Of a stretch of DNA of 64,000 nt, positions 1 through 8,920 are shown piece after piece. The stretch's first letter is position 1, and each line of letters opens with the position of its first letter. Source of the stretch: Massilia agilis (GTDB lineage: Bacteria; Pseudomonadota; Gammaproteobacteria; Burkholderiales; Burkholderiaceae_D); the NCBI RefSeq assembly GCF_024756255.1, contig NZ_JANUHB010000001.1, forward strand, positions 1,116,001 through 1,180,000. Direction: 5' to 3'. The position numbers were made by a program, and so were the translations under genes. The notes under the pieces were generated by a model. The model was not told where the DNA came from. It ran no database searches and was given only the letters and a program-made list of their open reading frames with translations.

Positions 1-659
1 GCGCGGGTGGTCCAGGCGGTGCCGCCCTCTTTCTGCACCACTTCCTCGGCGCCGCGGTGGCTCAGGTAGATCTCGGTCGAGCCGTCCGGCAGGCGCTCCA
101 GGCGGGTGCGGAACTTGTCGCGCTCGCCGGTGGAATAGGCCGAGTCGAAGACCTTGCCGATCGCGTTGCGGATGAAGTCCTGCGGGATCTTCGAGCGGTT
201 CTCGGCCCAGTTGGTTTCCATGATGCCGGCCGCCGGATTTTCGGTTTCGACGGTGAAGCCCGAATCGGCCCAGAAGTCCTTCAGCTGCGGCCACAGCTGC
301 TCGGGGCTGGCCTTGACCACCAGCCAGCGCTGGTTGCCGGCGCGCTCGACGCGCACCTTGTCGGTCGAGACCGGGCTGATCTGCTCGGCGGCAGCGGCCA
401 CGGTGGCCGGGCCGGCCTGCTGCAGGCCCGAGGCGGTGGCCACGCCACGGCCGTCAGGGATGGCGTAACGATTGTCCTTCTGCAGCTGGGTCAGGTCCGG
501 CGGCACGTCCAGCGGAGCGGCTTTCTTGGCGGCCTTGTAGTCCACCTTGTCCGACTCGAACACGGTGGTGCAGGCAGCCAGGCTGAGCGCGAGCACGGAC
601 AGCGTCAGCGCACGCACGGCAGGTTGGGAGGCCAGGGGCTTGTTCTTTGCAATAGTCAT
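1..659 (-). CDS. bamC: Outer membrane assembly lipoprotein BamC (partial, C-terminus outside window)
   Basis: BamC is an outer-membrane lipoprotein of the Bam complex that inserts beta-barrel proteins. The reading frame opens at ATG 659 and runs off the left edge, leaving about 219 residues. It has a basic N-terminus, a hydrophobic stretch and a lipobox ending LSLAAC, then the proline-rich LDVPPDLTQL segment and NRYAIP, which are typical of the unstructured BamC N-terminus that contacts BamD. The first helix-grip domain follows (RWLVVKASPEQLWPQLKDFW). It starts 29 bases after dapA on the same strand, the usual dapA-bamC order, so the two are probably co-transcribed. Confidence 0.93.
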   Translation of the reverse strand, partial: MTIAKNKPLASQPAVRALTLSVLALSLAACTTVFESDKVDYKAAKKAAPLDVPPDLTQLQKDNRYAIPDGRGVATASGLQQAGPATVAAAAEQISPVSTDKVRVERAGNQRWLVVKASPEQLWPQLKDFWADSGFTVETENPAAGIMETNWAENRSKIPQDFIRNAIGKVFDSAYSTGERDKFRTRLERLPDGSTEIYLSHRGAEEVVQKEGGTAWTTR

Positions 660-688
660 ATCGTTACTGGGTTGGGGCCCGTGCGGGC

Positions 689-1573
689 TCAGGACTTCAG
701 GGAGATGCCAGCTTCGCGCAGGGCGCCGCGCACCACGTCGTGGAACTGGGCCGACAGCGGCGCGAGCGGCAGGCGAATGCCAGACGGCATCATACCCATT
801 TCCGCCAGCGCCCACTTGACCGGCACCGGGTTCGGCTCGACGAACAGCTTGTTGTTCAGGCCGAGCAGGCGGTTGTTGAGCTCGATGGCGCGCGGGATGT
901 CGCGCGACATCGCCGCCACGCACATCTCGTGCATCAGGCGCGGGGCAACGTTGGCGGTGACCGAGATGTTGCCCGAGGCGCCGCAGAACATCAGCGCCAT
1001 GGCGGTGGCGTCGTCGCCCGAATAGACGGCGAAGTTGCTTGGCACGGCCTTGAGCAGTTCCAGGCCGCGGCCGATGTTGCCGGTTGCGTCCTTGATGCCG
1101 ATGATGTTGTCCACCGGCGCCAGGCGCAGGATGGTGTCGTTGCTCATGTCGGCCACGGTGCGGCCCGGCACGTTGTACAGGATCACCGGCAGGTCCACCG
1201 CTTCGGCGATGGCCTTGAAGTGGCGGTACATGCCTTCCTGGGTCGGACGGTTATAGTACGGAACCACCTGCAGCGAAGCGTCGGCGCCGACTTCCTTGGC
1301 GTGGCGGGTGAGCGCGATCGCTTCGGCAGTCGAGTTGCCGCCGGTGCCGGCGATCACGGGGATGCGCCCTGCGGTGTGTTCCACTGCCAGCTTGACCAGC
1401 TCGCAGTGTTCTTCTGGGGAGACGGTGGCCGATTCGCCGGTAGTGCCGACGATCACCATCGCATCGGTGCCTTCCGCAACATGCCAGTCGATCAGCTTGC
1501 GCAGGCCGTCCTTGTCGAGACTGCCGTCTTCGAACATCGGAGTGACGATGGCTACTATGCTGCCCTTAATCAT
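689..1573 (-). CDS. dapA: 4-hydroxy-tetrahydrodipicolinate synthase
   Basis: DapA condenses pyruvate with aspartate semialdehyde, the first committed step to diaminopimelate and lysine, in the cytosol. The 294-residue protein has the family's normal length. GTTGES lies at residues 43-48, the catalytic tyrosine at 133 (ILYNVPGRT) and the Schiff-base lysine at 161 (GIKDATGN), the same numbering as the E. coli enzyme. ATG 1573 ([12 protein letters not shown]) matches the family start; an in-frame extension upstream has no family character. The gap before it holds an AT-rich stretch with a possible -10 (TACAAT, near 1606-1611), so dapA-bamC may have its own promoter. Confidence 0.97.
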   Translation of the reverse strand: MIKGSIVAIVTPMFEDGSLDKDGLRKLIDWHVAEGTDAMVIVGTTGESATVSPEEHCELVKLAVEHTAGRIPVIAGTGGNSTAEAIALTRHAKEVGADASLQVVPYYNRPTQEGMYRHFKAIAEAVDLPVILYNVPGRTVADMSNDTILRLAPVDNIIGIKDATGNIGRGLELLKAVPSNFAVYSGDDATAMALMFCGASGNISVTANVAPRLMHEMCVAAMSRDIPRAIELNNRLLGLNNKLFVEPNPVPVKWALAEMGMMPSGIRLPLAPLSAQFHDVVRGALREAGISLKS

Positions 1574-1625
1574 ATTCAAGACCGTGCCGGTAAATAAAAA
1601 TTGGATTGTAGCGGATAGCCTGCCG

Positions 1626-2189
1626 TTATGGTTGCTTCTGCCGAGATAAATGGTCGAGTTTTGCGTCGCTCCATGCATATGCCGGGCCCGCCGCGCACAG
1701 GCGCTGCACGCGCGCCGGCGTGGGCTCGTCCGTGACGCCGTCTTCAAACGCGATCACGCGCAAGCCCCCTTCCCTTGCCTGTTCGAGCAGCTCGCCCGCG
1801 CCCAGCAGGAACAGCGGGTTCGACGGCTTGCCGAACACCTCGTTGCCCACGGCGAAGGTTTCGTACACGAGCACGCCGCCCGGGGCGAGCGACTTCATCA
1901 GCGCCGGCATCAACGGCCGGTGCAGGTAGTTGGTGACGACGATGCCGGCAAAGCGGCCGGCCTCGAACGGCCAGGGGGCGCCTTCGGCCTCGAGGTCGTA
2001 TTCCATGGTCCGGATGCCGGGGCCGCCGGCGGCTGCCAGCGCCTGTCGGTCGCGGTCCAGCGCCAGCACCGGGTGGCCGAGCGCAGCCAGCAGGCGCGCA
2101 TGGCGGCCGCTGCCGCAGGCAAGGTCGAGCACTTCGCCCGACGGCACCAGCGGCGCCCAGCGGCGCACCCAGGACGAAGCCGTATCCAT
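1626..2189 (-). CDS. Class I SAM-dependent methyltransferase
   Basis: This 187-residue protein carries the SAM-binding glycine motif near its N-terminus ([16 protein letters not shown]), an acidic residue at the end of strand 2 (VLALDRD) and a motif IV-like segment ([14 protein letters not shown]), so it should be a cytosolic class I methyltransferase. It resembles the short TehB/UbiE-like proteins with no separate substrate domain; the substrate cannot be read from sequence. Its ATG shares one base with the trpS stop (TGATG), which argues for coupled translation and for this start over longer in-frame options. Confidence 0.85.
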   Translation of the reverse strand: MDTASSWVRRWAPLVPSGEVLDLACGSGRHARLLAALGHPVLALDRDRQALAAAGGPGIRTMEYDLEAEGAPWPFEAGRFAGIVVTNYLHRPLMPALMKSLAPGGVLVYETFAVGNEVFGKPSNPLFLLGAGELLEQAREGGLRVIAFEDGVTDEPTPARVQRLCAAGPAYAWSDAKLDHLSRQKQP

Positions 2190-3391
2190 CAGCTGTAGTC
2201 CAGCCCCATGGCCTCGCGCACGTCGCGCATGGTTTCCTGGGCCAGCTTGCGGGCCTTCTCGCAGCCGTCGGCCACGATCGCGCGCACCAGCGACGGGTCG
2301 TCCAAGTATTGCTGCGCACGCTCGCGCATCGGTTCCTGTTCGGCCAGCACGGCATCCACCACCGGCTGCTTGCACTCCAGGCAGCCGATGCCGGCGCTGG
2401 TGCATCCCTTCATGACCCAGTCCTTCGTCTGCTCATCCGAATACACCTGGTGCAGCTGGAACACCGGGCACTTGAGCGGGTCGCCGGCATCGCTGCGGCG
2501 CACCCGCGCCGGGTCGGTAGGCATGGTGCGGATTTTCTTGGTGACCGATTCGCGGTCCTCGCGCAGCGTGATCGCGTTGCCGTAGCTCTTGGACATCTTG
2601 CGGCCATCCAGGCCCGGCAGGCGCGACGCCTCGGTCAGCTTGACCTGCGGCTCGACCAGGATGATCTTGCGGCTGCCCTCGAGGTAGCCGAACAGGCGCT
2701 CACGGTCGATGTTCGAGAGGCTGCCCGCTTCGTCCAGCATGGCCTGGGCCTGCGCCAGCGCGTCTTCCTTGCCCTCCTGCTGGAAAGCGGTGCGCAGCTC
2801 GGTGTAGAGCTTGGCGCGCTTGCTGCCCAGCTTCTTGACCGCTTCCAGCGCTTTTTCCTCGAAGCCCGGCTCCTTGCCGTACAGGTGGTTAAAGCGGCGC
2901 GCGATCTCGCGCATCATTTCGATGTGCGGGATCTGGTCCTCGCCCACCGGCACCTGGGTGGCGCGGTAGATCAGCACGTCGGCCGCCTGCAGCAGCGGGT
3001 AGCCGAGGAAGCCGTAGGTGGCCAGGTCGCGGCTGGACAGGTTTTCGATCTGGTCCTTGTAGGTCGGCACGCGCTCGAGCCAGCCCAGGGGCGTGGCCAT
3101 CGACAGCAGCAGGTGCAGCTCGGCGTGCTCGGGCACCTTGGACTGGATGAAGATGGTCGACTGCGACGGGTCGATGCCGGCCGCGAGCCAGTCGATCACC
3201 ATGTCCCAGGTGCTCTTCTCGATGATGGTCGGGTCGTCGTAGTGGGTGGTCAGCGCGTGCCAGTCGGCCACGAAGAACAGGCAAGGCAGCTCGGACTGCA
3301 TGCGGATCCAGTTTTTCAGGGCTCCGTGGTAGTGGCCAAGGTGCATGGCGCCGGTGGGGCGCATACCGGAAACGACGCGATCGGGATACAT
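2189..3391 (-). CDS. trpS: Tryptophanyl-tRNA synthetase
   Basis: TrpS charges tRNA-Trp. This class I synthetase shows the HIGH-type motif as HLGH at residues 17-20 and KMSKS at 265-269. At 400 residues it is longer than the roughly 330-350 of E. coli-type enzymes. The extra length is a charged helical insertion at roughly residues 170-245 before the KMSKS loop (EKALEAVKKLGSKRAKLY and following). I believe this long form is usual in Burkholderiales. It sits 8 bases after the M50 peptidase gene and overlaps the methyltransferase, in the middle of a minus-strand operon. Confidence 0.96.
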   Translation of the reverse strand: MYPDRVVSGMRPTGAMHLGHYHGALKNWIRMQSELPCLFFVADWHALTTHYDDPTIIEKSTWDMVIDWLAAGIDPSQSTIFIQSKVPEHAELHLLLSMATPLGWLERVPTYKDQIENLSSRDLATYGFLGYPLLQAADVLIYRATQVPVGEDQIPHIEMMREIARRFNHLYGKEPGFEEKALEAVKKLGSKRAKLYTELRTAFQQEGKEDALAQAQAMLDEAGSLSNIDRERLFGYLEGSRKIILVEPQVKLTEASRLPGLDGRKMSKSYGNAITLREDRESVTKKIRTMPTDPARVRRSDAGDPLKCPVFQLHQVYSDEQTKDWVMKGCTSAGIGCLECKQPVVDAVLAEQEPMRERAQQYLDDPSLVRAIVADGCEKARKLAQETMRDVREAMGLDYS

Positions 3392-3398
3392 AATGAGG

Positions 3399-4058
3399 TC
3401 AGGTGAGGATGAGTTGCAGGGGGCTGGCGATCAGGTTGATCAGGCCGTAACCGAGGTTCGACACGCCGGCCAGCCAGAAGTCGAGCACATGGGTCACGAG
3501 CAGCGCCATGACGATGAAAAAGCCGTACGGTTCGAGCTGCGCGAACTGGTAGCCCAGGCGCGGCGGCAGGATGCTGGTGACCACGCGGCCGCCGTCCAGC
3601 GGCGGGATCGGCACCAGGTTCAGCGCGAAGAAGATCAGGTTGATGCGAATGCCGGCGCGCGAGACTTCGAACAAGAAGCCGTCCGGGCCGCTGTAGGCCG
3701 CGACCAGCAGGCCGACGATCAGCCAGCCCAGGGCCATCAGCAGGTTCGAGCCGGGGCCGGCGATGGCGACGAAGGCCGACTGCTTGCGCGGGTTGCGCAG
3801 GTTGCCGAAATTGACAGGCACCGGCTTGGCGTAGCCGAACATGAAGCTGCCATGGCTGATGAAGTACAGCAGCAGCGGCATGAGCACCGTGCCGACCGGG
3901 TCGATGTGCTTGAACGGGTCCAGGCTCACGCGGCCGGCGACGTAGGCGGTCTTGTCCCCGAAGTAATTGGCGACGTATCCGTGGGCAGCTTCGTGCAGGG
4001 TGATCGCGAAGAGAAGAGGCAGCGCGTAGACTGCGATGGTGCGTATGAGTTCATCCAT
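3399..4058 (-). CDS. Site-2-protease-like M50 membrane metallopeptidase
   Basis: A 219-residue multi-pass membrane protein with the zinc motif HEAAH at residues 22-26 in the first membrane helix and a late PPLDGGRV segment that supplies the third metal ligand. This is the compact M50 form without a PDZ domain. The family cleaves peptides within membranes; this subgroup, found next to trpS and YciO in many betaproteobacteria, has no established substrate that I know of. ATG 4058 (MDELIRT) was chosen because the upstream in-frame extension is translated family A repeat. Confidence 0.9.
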   Translation of the reverse strand: MDELIRTIAVYALPLLFAITLHEAAHGYVANYFGDKTAYVAGRVSLDPFKHIDPVGTVLMPLLLYFISHGSFMFGYAKPVPVNFGNLRNPRKQSAFVAIAGPGSNLLMALGWLIVGLLVAAYSGPDGFLFEVSRAGIRINLIFFALNLVPIPPLDGGRVVTSILPPRLGYQFAQLEPYGFFIVMALLVTHVLDFWLAGVSNLGYGLINLIASPLQLILT

Positions 4059-4125
4059 AAAGGGGGATTCTATCAGAGGCGGCGCGGCGGCAGCCCGGAA
4101 ATGGGGGCGGCCACCAGCGATTGCA

Positions 4126-4228
4126 CGTCGTCCCCGCGCAGGCGGGGACCCATGCCGAGTTCGCGGGCCCACGCCAGCTGTTCGACGCTGCGGCGTGTCT
4201 ATGGGTCCCCGCCTGCGCGGGGACGACG
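4126..4228. repeat. Family A palindromic repeat, inverted pair
   Basis: Two inverted copies of a roughly 29-base unit (CGTCGTCCCCGCGCAGGCGG continuing to GGACCCATG) face each other across a 45-base unique centre. Each unit is itself a hairpin (GTCCCCGC / GCGGGGAC), so the locus resembles a REP doublet or REPIN. It lies between the start of the M50 gene and the end of the yciO-like gene. Other copies in this window are at 7247, 13354, 21035, 28816, 49784 and 51768. Confidence 0.85.
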
Positions 4229-4241
4229 TTCGAAGGCTAAC

Positions 4242-4865
4242 TTACAGGCCAAAGGCGGCGGCGTCGCCCCTGCCCTGCCGCACCAGCTCGGGCGCTGGCC
4301 CGGTCAGGTCGATGACCGTGGTCGGCTCCAGCGTGCCGGCGCCGCCGTCGATCACCAGGTCGATCTGCTTGCCGAGGCGCTCCTGCACCTCGTCCGGGTC
4401 GGACAGCATGTGTTCGTCGCCGGGCAGCTGCAGCGTGGTGCCGATCACCGGCTCGCCCAGCTCTTCGAGCAGCGCCAGCAGGATGCGGTTCTCGGGCACG
4501 CGCAGGCCGATGGTCTTGCGCGACGGGTGCGACAGGCGGCGCGGCACTTCGCGCGTCGCTTCCAGGATCACCGTGTACGGCCCGGGCGTGGTGGCCTTGA
4601 GCAGGCGGTACTGCTGGTTGTCCACGCGCGCGTACTGCGCGATCTCGGACAGGTCGCGGCACAGCAGCGTCAGGTGGTGCTTCTCGTCCACGCCGCGGAT
4701 CCGCCGCAGGCGCTCGACGGCAGCCTTGTCGTCGAGCCGGCACACCAGTGCGTAGGCCGAGTCGGTGGGCACGGCGACGATGCCGCCGCTGCGGATGATC
4801 TCCGCGGATTGCTTGACCAGCCGGGGCTGGGGATTGTCGGGGTGGATCTCGAAAAACTGGCTCAT
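4242..4865 (-). CDS. YciO/Sua5/YrdC family protein (threonylcarbamoyl-AMP synthase-like)
   Basis: A 207-residue single-domain member of the Sua5/YciO/YrdC family, which binds RNA and nucleotides; Sua5 and YrdC make threonylcarbamoyl-adenylate for tRNA t6A. Family signatures are GGIVAVPTDSAYAL near residues 27-40, the lysine- and arginine-rich RLRRIRGVDEKHHLTLL, and TPGPYTVILEAT followed by KTIGLRVPEN. The RGVDEKHHLTLLCRDLSE version of the pocket is closer to YciO than to TsaC/Sua5, so t6A activity is uncertain. It is in the rnm-htpX-M50-trpS strand run; its stop is 14 bases from a family A repeat and its start 18 bases from a family B repeat. Confidence 0.87.
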   Translation of the reverse strand: MSQFFEIHPDNPQPRLVKQSAEIIRSGGIVAVPTDSAYALVCRLDDKAAVERLRRIRGVDEKHHLTLLCRDLSEIAQYARVDNQQYRLLKATTPGPYTVILEATREVPRRLSHPSRKTIGLRVPENRILLALLEELGEPVIGTTLQLPGDEHMLSDPDEVQERLGKQIDLVIDGGAGTLEPTTVIDLTGPAPELVRQGRGDAAAFGL

Positions 4866-4882
4866 TCAAACCCTTGTAAATC

Positions 4883-4957
4883 GTAGGGTGGGCTCTTGAG
4901 CCCACGCGGTGATACGCGCCGCGTGCCCAACCGCGTGGGCACGAGTGCCCACCCTAC
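4883..4957. repeat. Family B palindromic repeat, inverted pair
   Basis: GTAGGGTGGGCTCTTGAGCC followed by CACGCG is mirrored about 15 bases later by CGCGTGGGC and GCCCACCCTAC. Each arm forms its own hairpin (GGTGGGC / GCCCACG) and the two arms are inverted relative to each other. It fills the 95-base gap between htpX and the yciO-like gene. Family B copies also occur at 9878, 11251, 26261, 40496, 45795 and 60935. Confidence 0.85.
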
Positions 4958-4960
4958 ATG

Positions 4961-5836
4961 TCAGCGCAGCTGCTGCAGCGCCGCGATACGCTCTTCCAGC
5001 GGCGGGTGGCTGGCAAACAGCGCGCCCCAGCCGCTGCCGCCGCCCGAGATGCCGAACGCCTGCATCGATTGCGGCAGGTCGGCCGAGTGCATCTGGCCCA
5101 GGCGGGCGAGCGCGTGCTGCATCGGCAGCGTGCTGTTCAACAGGCGTGCCGAGCCGGCGTCGGCACGGAACTCGCGGTAGCGCGAGAACCAGGCCACGAT
5201 CATCGAGGCCACCAGGCCGAACACGATCTCGCACACGAACACGCTGATCATATAACCGATGCCCGGGCCGCGGCGCTCGTCATTCCCGCGCAGCAGGACC
5301 TGGTCGACGAAGAAGCCGACCACGCGCGACAGGAACACGACGAAGGTGTTGACCACCCCCTGGATGAGCGTGAGCGTGACCATGTCGCCGTTGGCGATGT
5401 GCGCCACCTCGTGGCCGAGCACGGCTTCCACTTCCTCGCGGTTCATGCCCGAGAGCAGGCCCGTGGACACGGCCACCAGCGCCGAATCCTTGAATGCGCC
5501 CGTGGCAAACGCGTTCGGTTCGCCCTCGTACACCGCCACTTCGGGCATGCCGATGCCGGCGCGCTGGGCCAGGCCCTGCACGGTGTTGACAAGCCACAGC
5601 TCGGTCGAGTTGGCGGGCTGCTCGATCACGCGCGCGCCGGTCGACCATTTGGCCATCGGTTTGCTCATGAGCAGGGAGATGATCGAACCGGTGAAACCGA
5701 CCACCAGCGAGAACACCAGCAGCGCGCCCAGGTTGTTCGGCCCGACGGTACGGCCGATGCCCAGCACGTTCAGGACGATCGACAAGACCAGCACGACCGC
5801 AAGGTTGGTCGCGAGGAACAGAATGATGCGCTTCAT
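4961..5836 (-). CDS. htpX: Heat-shock membrane metalloprotease HtpX
   Basis: HtpX is an inner-membrane M48 zinc protease that degrades misfolded membrane proteins alongside FtsH. The 291-residue protein has two N-terminal membrane helices (about residues 4-24 and 37-56), the zinc motif HEVAH at 142-146 (preceded by EEVEAVLG), two more hydrophobic helices after it, and a downstream EFRADAGSA segment giving the third zinc ligand. ATG 5836 gives the family's [11 protein letters not shown] start. It lies 92 bases downstream of rnm on the same strand. Confidence 0.96.
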   Translation of the reverse strand: MKRIILFLATNLAVVLVLSIVLNVLGIGRTVGPNNLGALLVFSLVVGFTGSIISLLMSKPMAKWSTGARVIEQPANSTELWLVNTVQGLAQRAGIGMPEVAVYEGEPNAFATGAFKDSALVAVSTGLLSGMNREEVEAVLGHEVAHIANGDMVTLTLIQGVVNTFVVFLSRVVGFFVDQVLLRGNDERRGPGIGYMISVFVCEIVFGLVASMIVAWFSRYREFRADAGSARLLNSTLPMQHALARLGQMHSADLPQSMQAFGISGGGSGWGALFASHPPLEERIAALQQLR

Positions 5837-5927
5837 GGATGCAGCCTCCGGGGCCAGGTTGGTATTAACAGGCCGCTAAGATACGGCTGCCACCCGGAAA
5901 ATTCAAGGGCTCAGCCTTAACCGCAGC

Positions 5928-6761
5928 TTAAAACCAGTCGTGCCACACCGGGGTCAGGCCCGGCGGCAGCGGCGGCAGCAGCGCAAAGTCCACGCGCGCT
6001 TCGCCCGGGCCATGGAAATCGGTGCCGCGCGAGGCGAGAAAGCCGAAACGGCGGGCGACCTCGGCATAGGTTGCGTACTGGTCGGGCGAGTGACTGCCGG
6101 TCACCACTTCGATCGCGTTGCCGCCGAGCTGCCTGAACTGGTCGAACAGCGCGTCTTCCGCCACCTGGGCGAACTTGTAGCGGCCCGGGTGGGCGATGAC
6201 GGGAATGCCGCCGGCGCCGCGGATCCAGCTGACCGCTTCCTCCAGCGTGGCCCAGCGGTGCGGCACGTAGCCGGGCTTGCCTTCAGACAGGTACTTGCGG
6301 AACACGTCGGCGGTGGAGTCGCAGGCGCCGATCTCGACCAGGTAGCGGGCGAAGTGGGTGCGCGACATCAGGTCGGGGTTGCCGACGTACTTGAGCGCGC
6401 CCTCATAGGCGTTGTGGATGCCGACCTTTTCCAGCTGCGCGGAAATCTCGTGGCCGCGGCGGTCGCGACCGCTGCGGGTTGCCTCCAGGCCCTTGCGCAG
6501 CGCCTCGTTGTGCTCGTCGATGTGCAGGCCGACGATGTGCACCGTCTGGCCGGCCCAGGTGATCGAGATCTCGACGCCCGAGACGAAGCGCATGCCCAGC
6601 TCGCCGGCGGCCTGGCGCGCGGCCTGGATGCCATCGACTTCGTCGTGGTCGGTCAGCGCCCACACGTCCACGCCCGCCTTGCGCGCAAAGGCGGCAACGT
6701 CGGCGGGCGCGAGCAGGCCATCGGAGACGGTGGAGTGGCAGTGCAGGTCGACGTTCATCAT
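5928..6761 (-). CDS. rnm: PHP-domain phosphoesterase (RNase AM / nucleoside 3',5'-bisphosphate phosphatase)
   Basis: This 277-residue PHP-family protein matches YciV (RNase AM), which trims 5' ends of RNAs and removes 3'-phosphate from nucleoside 3',5'-bisphosphates in the cytosol. Metal ligands are visible as HCH at residues 7-9, TDHDEVDG, VEISITW, the VIAHPGRYK segment and the final GTDFHG. It heads the minus-strand run that continues to htpX and beyond. An alternative start one codon later (MNVDLHCHS) cannot be excluded. Family membership is secure; the exact substrate is by homology. Confidence 0.9.
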   Translation of the reverse strand: MMNVDLHCHSTVSDGLLAPADVAAFARKAGVDVWALTDHDEVDGIQAARQAAGELGMRFVSGVEISITWAGQTVHIVGLHIDEHNEALRKGLEATRSGRDRRGHEISAQLEKVGIHNAYEGALKYVGNPDLMSRTHFARYLVEIGACDSTADVFRKYLSEGKPGYVPHRWATLEEAVSWIRGAGGIPVIAHPGRYKFAQVAEDALFDQFRQLGGNAIEVVTGSHSPDQYATYAEVARRFGFLASRGTDFHGPGEARVDFALLPPLPPGLTPVWHDWF

Positions 6762-6847
6762 GCATCCATTGTACGCTGCATTGGCCGCCGCTACCTGTTG
6801 AGCTCGCTACGGCGGTGCTACAGTTGAGGCTTGAGAAAAGGACAAGA

Positions 6848-7243
6848 ATGACGACTTATCACGGGAGCTGCCATTGCGGGGATGTGCGCTTCGAGGCGGA
6901 CATCGATCTCGCCCTTGGGACCATCAAGTGCAACTGTTCCATCTGTACCAAGATGCGCTGGTGGGCAGCGGTGGTGGCGCCGGGGGCGTTTCGGTTAAGC
7001 AGCGCTGCGCAGCCGGGCGAGTACCGCTTTCTCACCCGGCGCGACGGGCATTACTTTTGCAAGAAGTGCGGGATCCATACGCATTCGACCGGGGAGTCGC
7101 CGCGGATGGGGCCGTTCGTAGCGGTGGCGGTGGCGTGCCTGGATGATGCGACGCCGGAGGAACTGATCGCGGCGCCGGTGCGCTGGCTGGATGGGCGCAA
7201 CGAGATCTGGGATGCGGCGCCGCTTGAAACGCGGCATTTGTAG
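6848..7243 (+). CDS. GFA-family zinc protein
   Basis: A 131-residue member of the GFA (glutathione-dependent formaldehyde-activating enzyme-like) family, a small zinc-binding beta fold. The cysteine pattern is complete: GSCHCG near the N-terminus, CNCSIC in the middle, and FCKKCG followed by HTHST. Many GFA proteins are not formaldehyde enzymes, so the catalytic role is unassigned. ATG 6848 (MTTYHGSCHCG) is preceded by an AAAAGGAC ribosome-binding site. The gene is divergent from rnm, with an 86-base gap for both promoters, and is followed 3 bases later by a family A repeat that may act as its 3' end. Confidence 0.88.
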   Translation: MTTYHGSCHCGDVRFEADIDLALGTIKCNCSICTKMRWWAAVVAPGAFRLSSAAQPGEYRFLTRRDGHYFCKKCGIHTHSTGESPRMGPFVAVAVACLDDATPEELIAAPVRWLDGRNEIWDAAPLETRHL

Positions 7244-7246
7244 AAC

Positions 7247-7347
7247 CGTCGTCCCCGCGCAGGCGGGGACCCATGCTGAGTTTGCGATCCTTGCGCGCTT
7301 CGCCAAGTGCGAGCGTTCCATGGGTCCCCGCCTGCGCGGGGACGACG
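7247..7347. repeat. Family A palindromic repeat, inverted pair
   Basis: Two facing copies of the 29-base family A unit (CGTCGTCCCCGCGCAGGCGG, then GGACCCATG) are separated by about 43 bases. They sit between the convergent GFA and alpha/beta-hydrolase genes, where such a hairpin pair could end transcription from both sides. Confidence 0.85.
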
Positions 7348-7366
7348 GGTTGGGGTTGTGACGAAC

Positions 7367-8245
7367 TCAGGTTGCCAGGAACTCTTCGATCATGCGCGCC
7401 AAGAGCTCCGGCTGGTCGTGGTGCAGCATGTGGCCTGCGTCCGGCATCATGCGCAGGGTGGCGTTGGCCAGGTGCGACAGGCGCCGGTCCACCTCGGCCC
7501 GCGCCTGCTCCTTCGGGCCCATCCAGCGCCACATGTTGGTGTCTTCGGCCTCCACCGACAGCACCGGGGCCGTGATCTGGCGCCAGCAGGCCAGCACCTC
7601 GTCGACGTGGTACAGCAGCGGCCCGTGTTGCTTGTGGGCCGGGTCGCCCAGGATCTGCCATTGGCCCGAGGCGTCCTGCGCCGCCCAGTGCTGCGCGAGG
7701 AAGGCGGCGCGCTCGTGCGGCAGGCGCGGGTTGGTCTTCTGCAGGCGCGCCGCGACCTCGGCCAGGCTGGCGTAGCCGCGCATCTCCGGCGGCTGGTGCA
7801 GCTGGTCGAGCCAGTCGGCAAGCCGCCCCGGCCACTGCTCCGGCGTCGTTGCCGGCAGGCCAAAGCCTTCCAGGTTGATCAGCCGGCCCACGCGCTGCGG
7901 GCGCGCGCCGGCGTAGATGCCGGCCACGTTGCCGCCCATGCTGTGCCCGAGCAGGTTGACCGCCTCGCCGGGCGCGTAGTGGTCGAGGATGAAGTCGAGG
8001 TCGGCCACGTAGTCGGCGAACCAGTAGGTGTCGGTGCCCGCGCGCTCGGTCAGGCCGAAGCCGCGCCAGTCGGGCGCAATCACGTGCCAGTCGCCCTGCA
8101 GGCTGTCGACGACGAACTGAAACGAGGCGGACATGTCCATCCAGCCGTGCAGCATGAACAGCTTGGGCGCGCCTTGGCGGCCCCAGTGGCGCACGTGGGT
8201 GGACAGGCCGCGCACGGTGATGAAATCGGAACGGGATGGCTTCAT
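7367..8245 (-). CDS. Alpha/beta-fold hydrolase
   Basis: A 292-residue cytosolic alpha/beta hydrolase. The oxyanion-loop motif [13 protein letters not shown], the nucleophile elbow GHSMGG and the catalytic histidine in [12 protein letters not shown] are all present; [12 protein letters not shown] probably carries the acid. Together with the [10 protein letters not shown] segment this resembles epoxide-hydrolase or esterase-type enzymes, but the substrate cannot be assigned. ATG 8245 ([13 protein letters not shown]) fits the family; the longer reading frame upstream is not conserved-looking. It is divergent from the gamma-carbonic-anhydrase gene. Confidence 0.88.
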   Translation of the reverse strand: MKPSRSDFITVRGLSTHVRHWGRQGAPKLFMLHGWMDMSASFQFVVDSLQGDWHVIAPDWRGFGLTERAGTDTYWFADYVADLDFILDHYAPGEAVNLLGHSMGGNVAGIYAGARPQRVGRLINLEGFGLPATTPEQWPGRLADWLDQLHQPPEMRGYASLAEVAARLQKTNPRLPHERAAFLAQHWAAQDASGQWQILGDPAHKQHGPLLYHVDEVLACWRQITAPVLSVEAEDTNMWRWMGPKEQARAEVDRRLSHLANATLRMMPDAGHMLHHDQPELLARMIEEFLAT

Positions 8246-8392
8246 GGCAAAATAAAAAAGTACGATCGTGCGGATTATACGCCGGCGGTTGATTTCCCGC
8301 CGGTCAGCCCCATCTGGCCCCAATCGGACGGGCGGCGGACCCGAGGGCGTAAAATAGCGATATTTTTAACTCTCCTTTCGCGAGCACATCCT

Positions 8393-8917
8393 ATGGCGAT
8401 TTACCAGCTGGGCGAGCATGCCCCCGAGATCGATGCGTCGGCCTTTGTCGCCGAGTCGGCCAACCTGATCGGCAAGGTCACGGTCGAGGCGAATGCCTCG
8501 GTCTGGTTCGGTGTGACGGTGCGCGGCGACAACGAGCGCATCACGATCGGGGAAAACAGCAATATCCAGGAAGGCACGGTGATGCATACCGACATGGGCT
8601 TTCCGCTGACGGTGGGCAAGAACGTGACGGTGGGCCACCAGGCCATGCTGCACGGCTGCACCATCGGCGACGGCGCCCTGATCGGCATCCAGGCCGTGGT
8701 GCTCAACGGCGCGAAAATCGGCAAGGGCTGCCTGGTGGGCGCCGGCGCGGTGGTCACCGAAGGCAAGGAGTTCCCGGACAATTCGCTGATCCTGGGCGCG
8801 CCCGCCAAGGTGGTGCGCACGCTCACGGAAGAAGACCTGCAACGCCTGTCCAGCAATGCCGCGCACTACGTGACGCGCGGCCAGCGCTTCAAGGCGGAGC
8901 TCAAGAAAATCGGATAG
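8393..8917 (+). CDS. Gamma-carbonic-anhydrase-like left-handed beta-helix protein
   Basis: A 174-residue hexapeptide-repeat protein of the YrdA/PaaY/gamma-carbonic-anhydrase type, forming a trimeric left-handed beta-helix. The three zinc-ligand histidines of the family fit His65, His82 and His87 (VMHTD ... [10 protein letters not shown]). Hexapeptide repeats run from about residue 20 to 130, ending with the LGAPAKVVR cap and a C-terminal helix. It lies 3 bases before hslO and is probably co-transcribed with it. Carbonic anhydrase activity is possible but many homologues are inactive. Confidence 0.9.
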   Translation: MAIYQLGEHAPEIDASAFVAESANLIGKVTVEANASVWFGVTVRGDNERITIGENSNIQEGTVMHTDMGFPLTVGKNVTVGHQAMLHGCTIGDGALIGIQAVVLNGAKIGKGCLVGAGAVVTEGKEFPDNSLILGAPAKVVRTLTEEDLQRLSSNAAHYVTRGQRFKAELKKIG

Positions 8918-8920
8918 ACA

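Noticed and set aside
740-1597. Long antisense open frames over dapA, trpS, dnaE2, hrpA and other genes
   Set aside because: They show no domains, have Arg/Ala/His-rich composition typical of high-GC antisense frames, and oppose genes with clear catalytic motifs.
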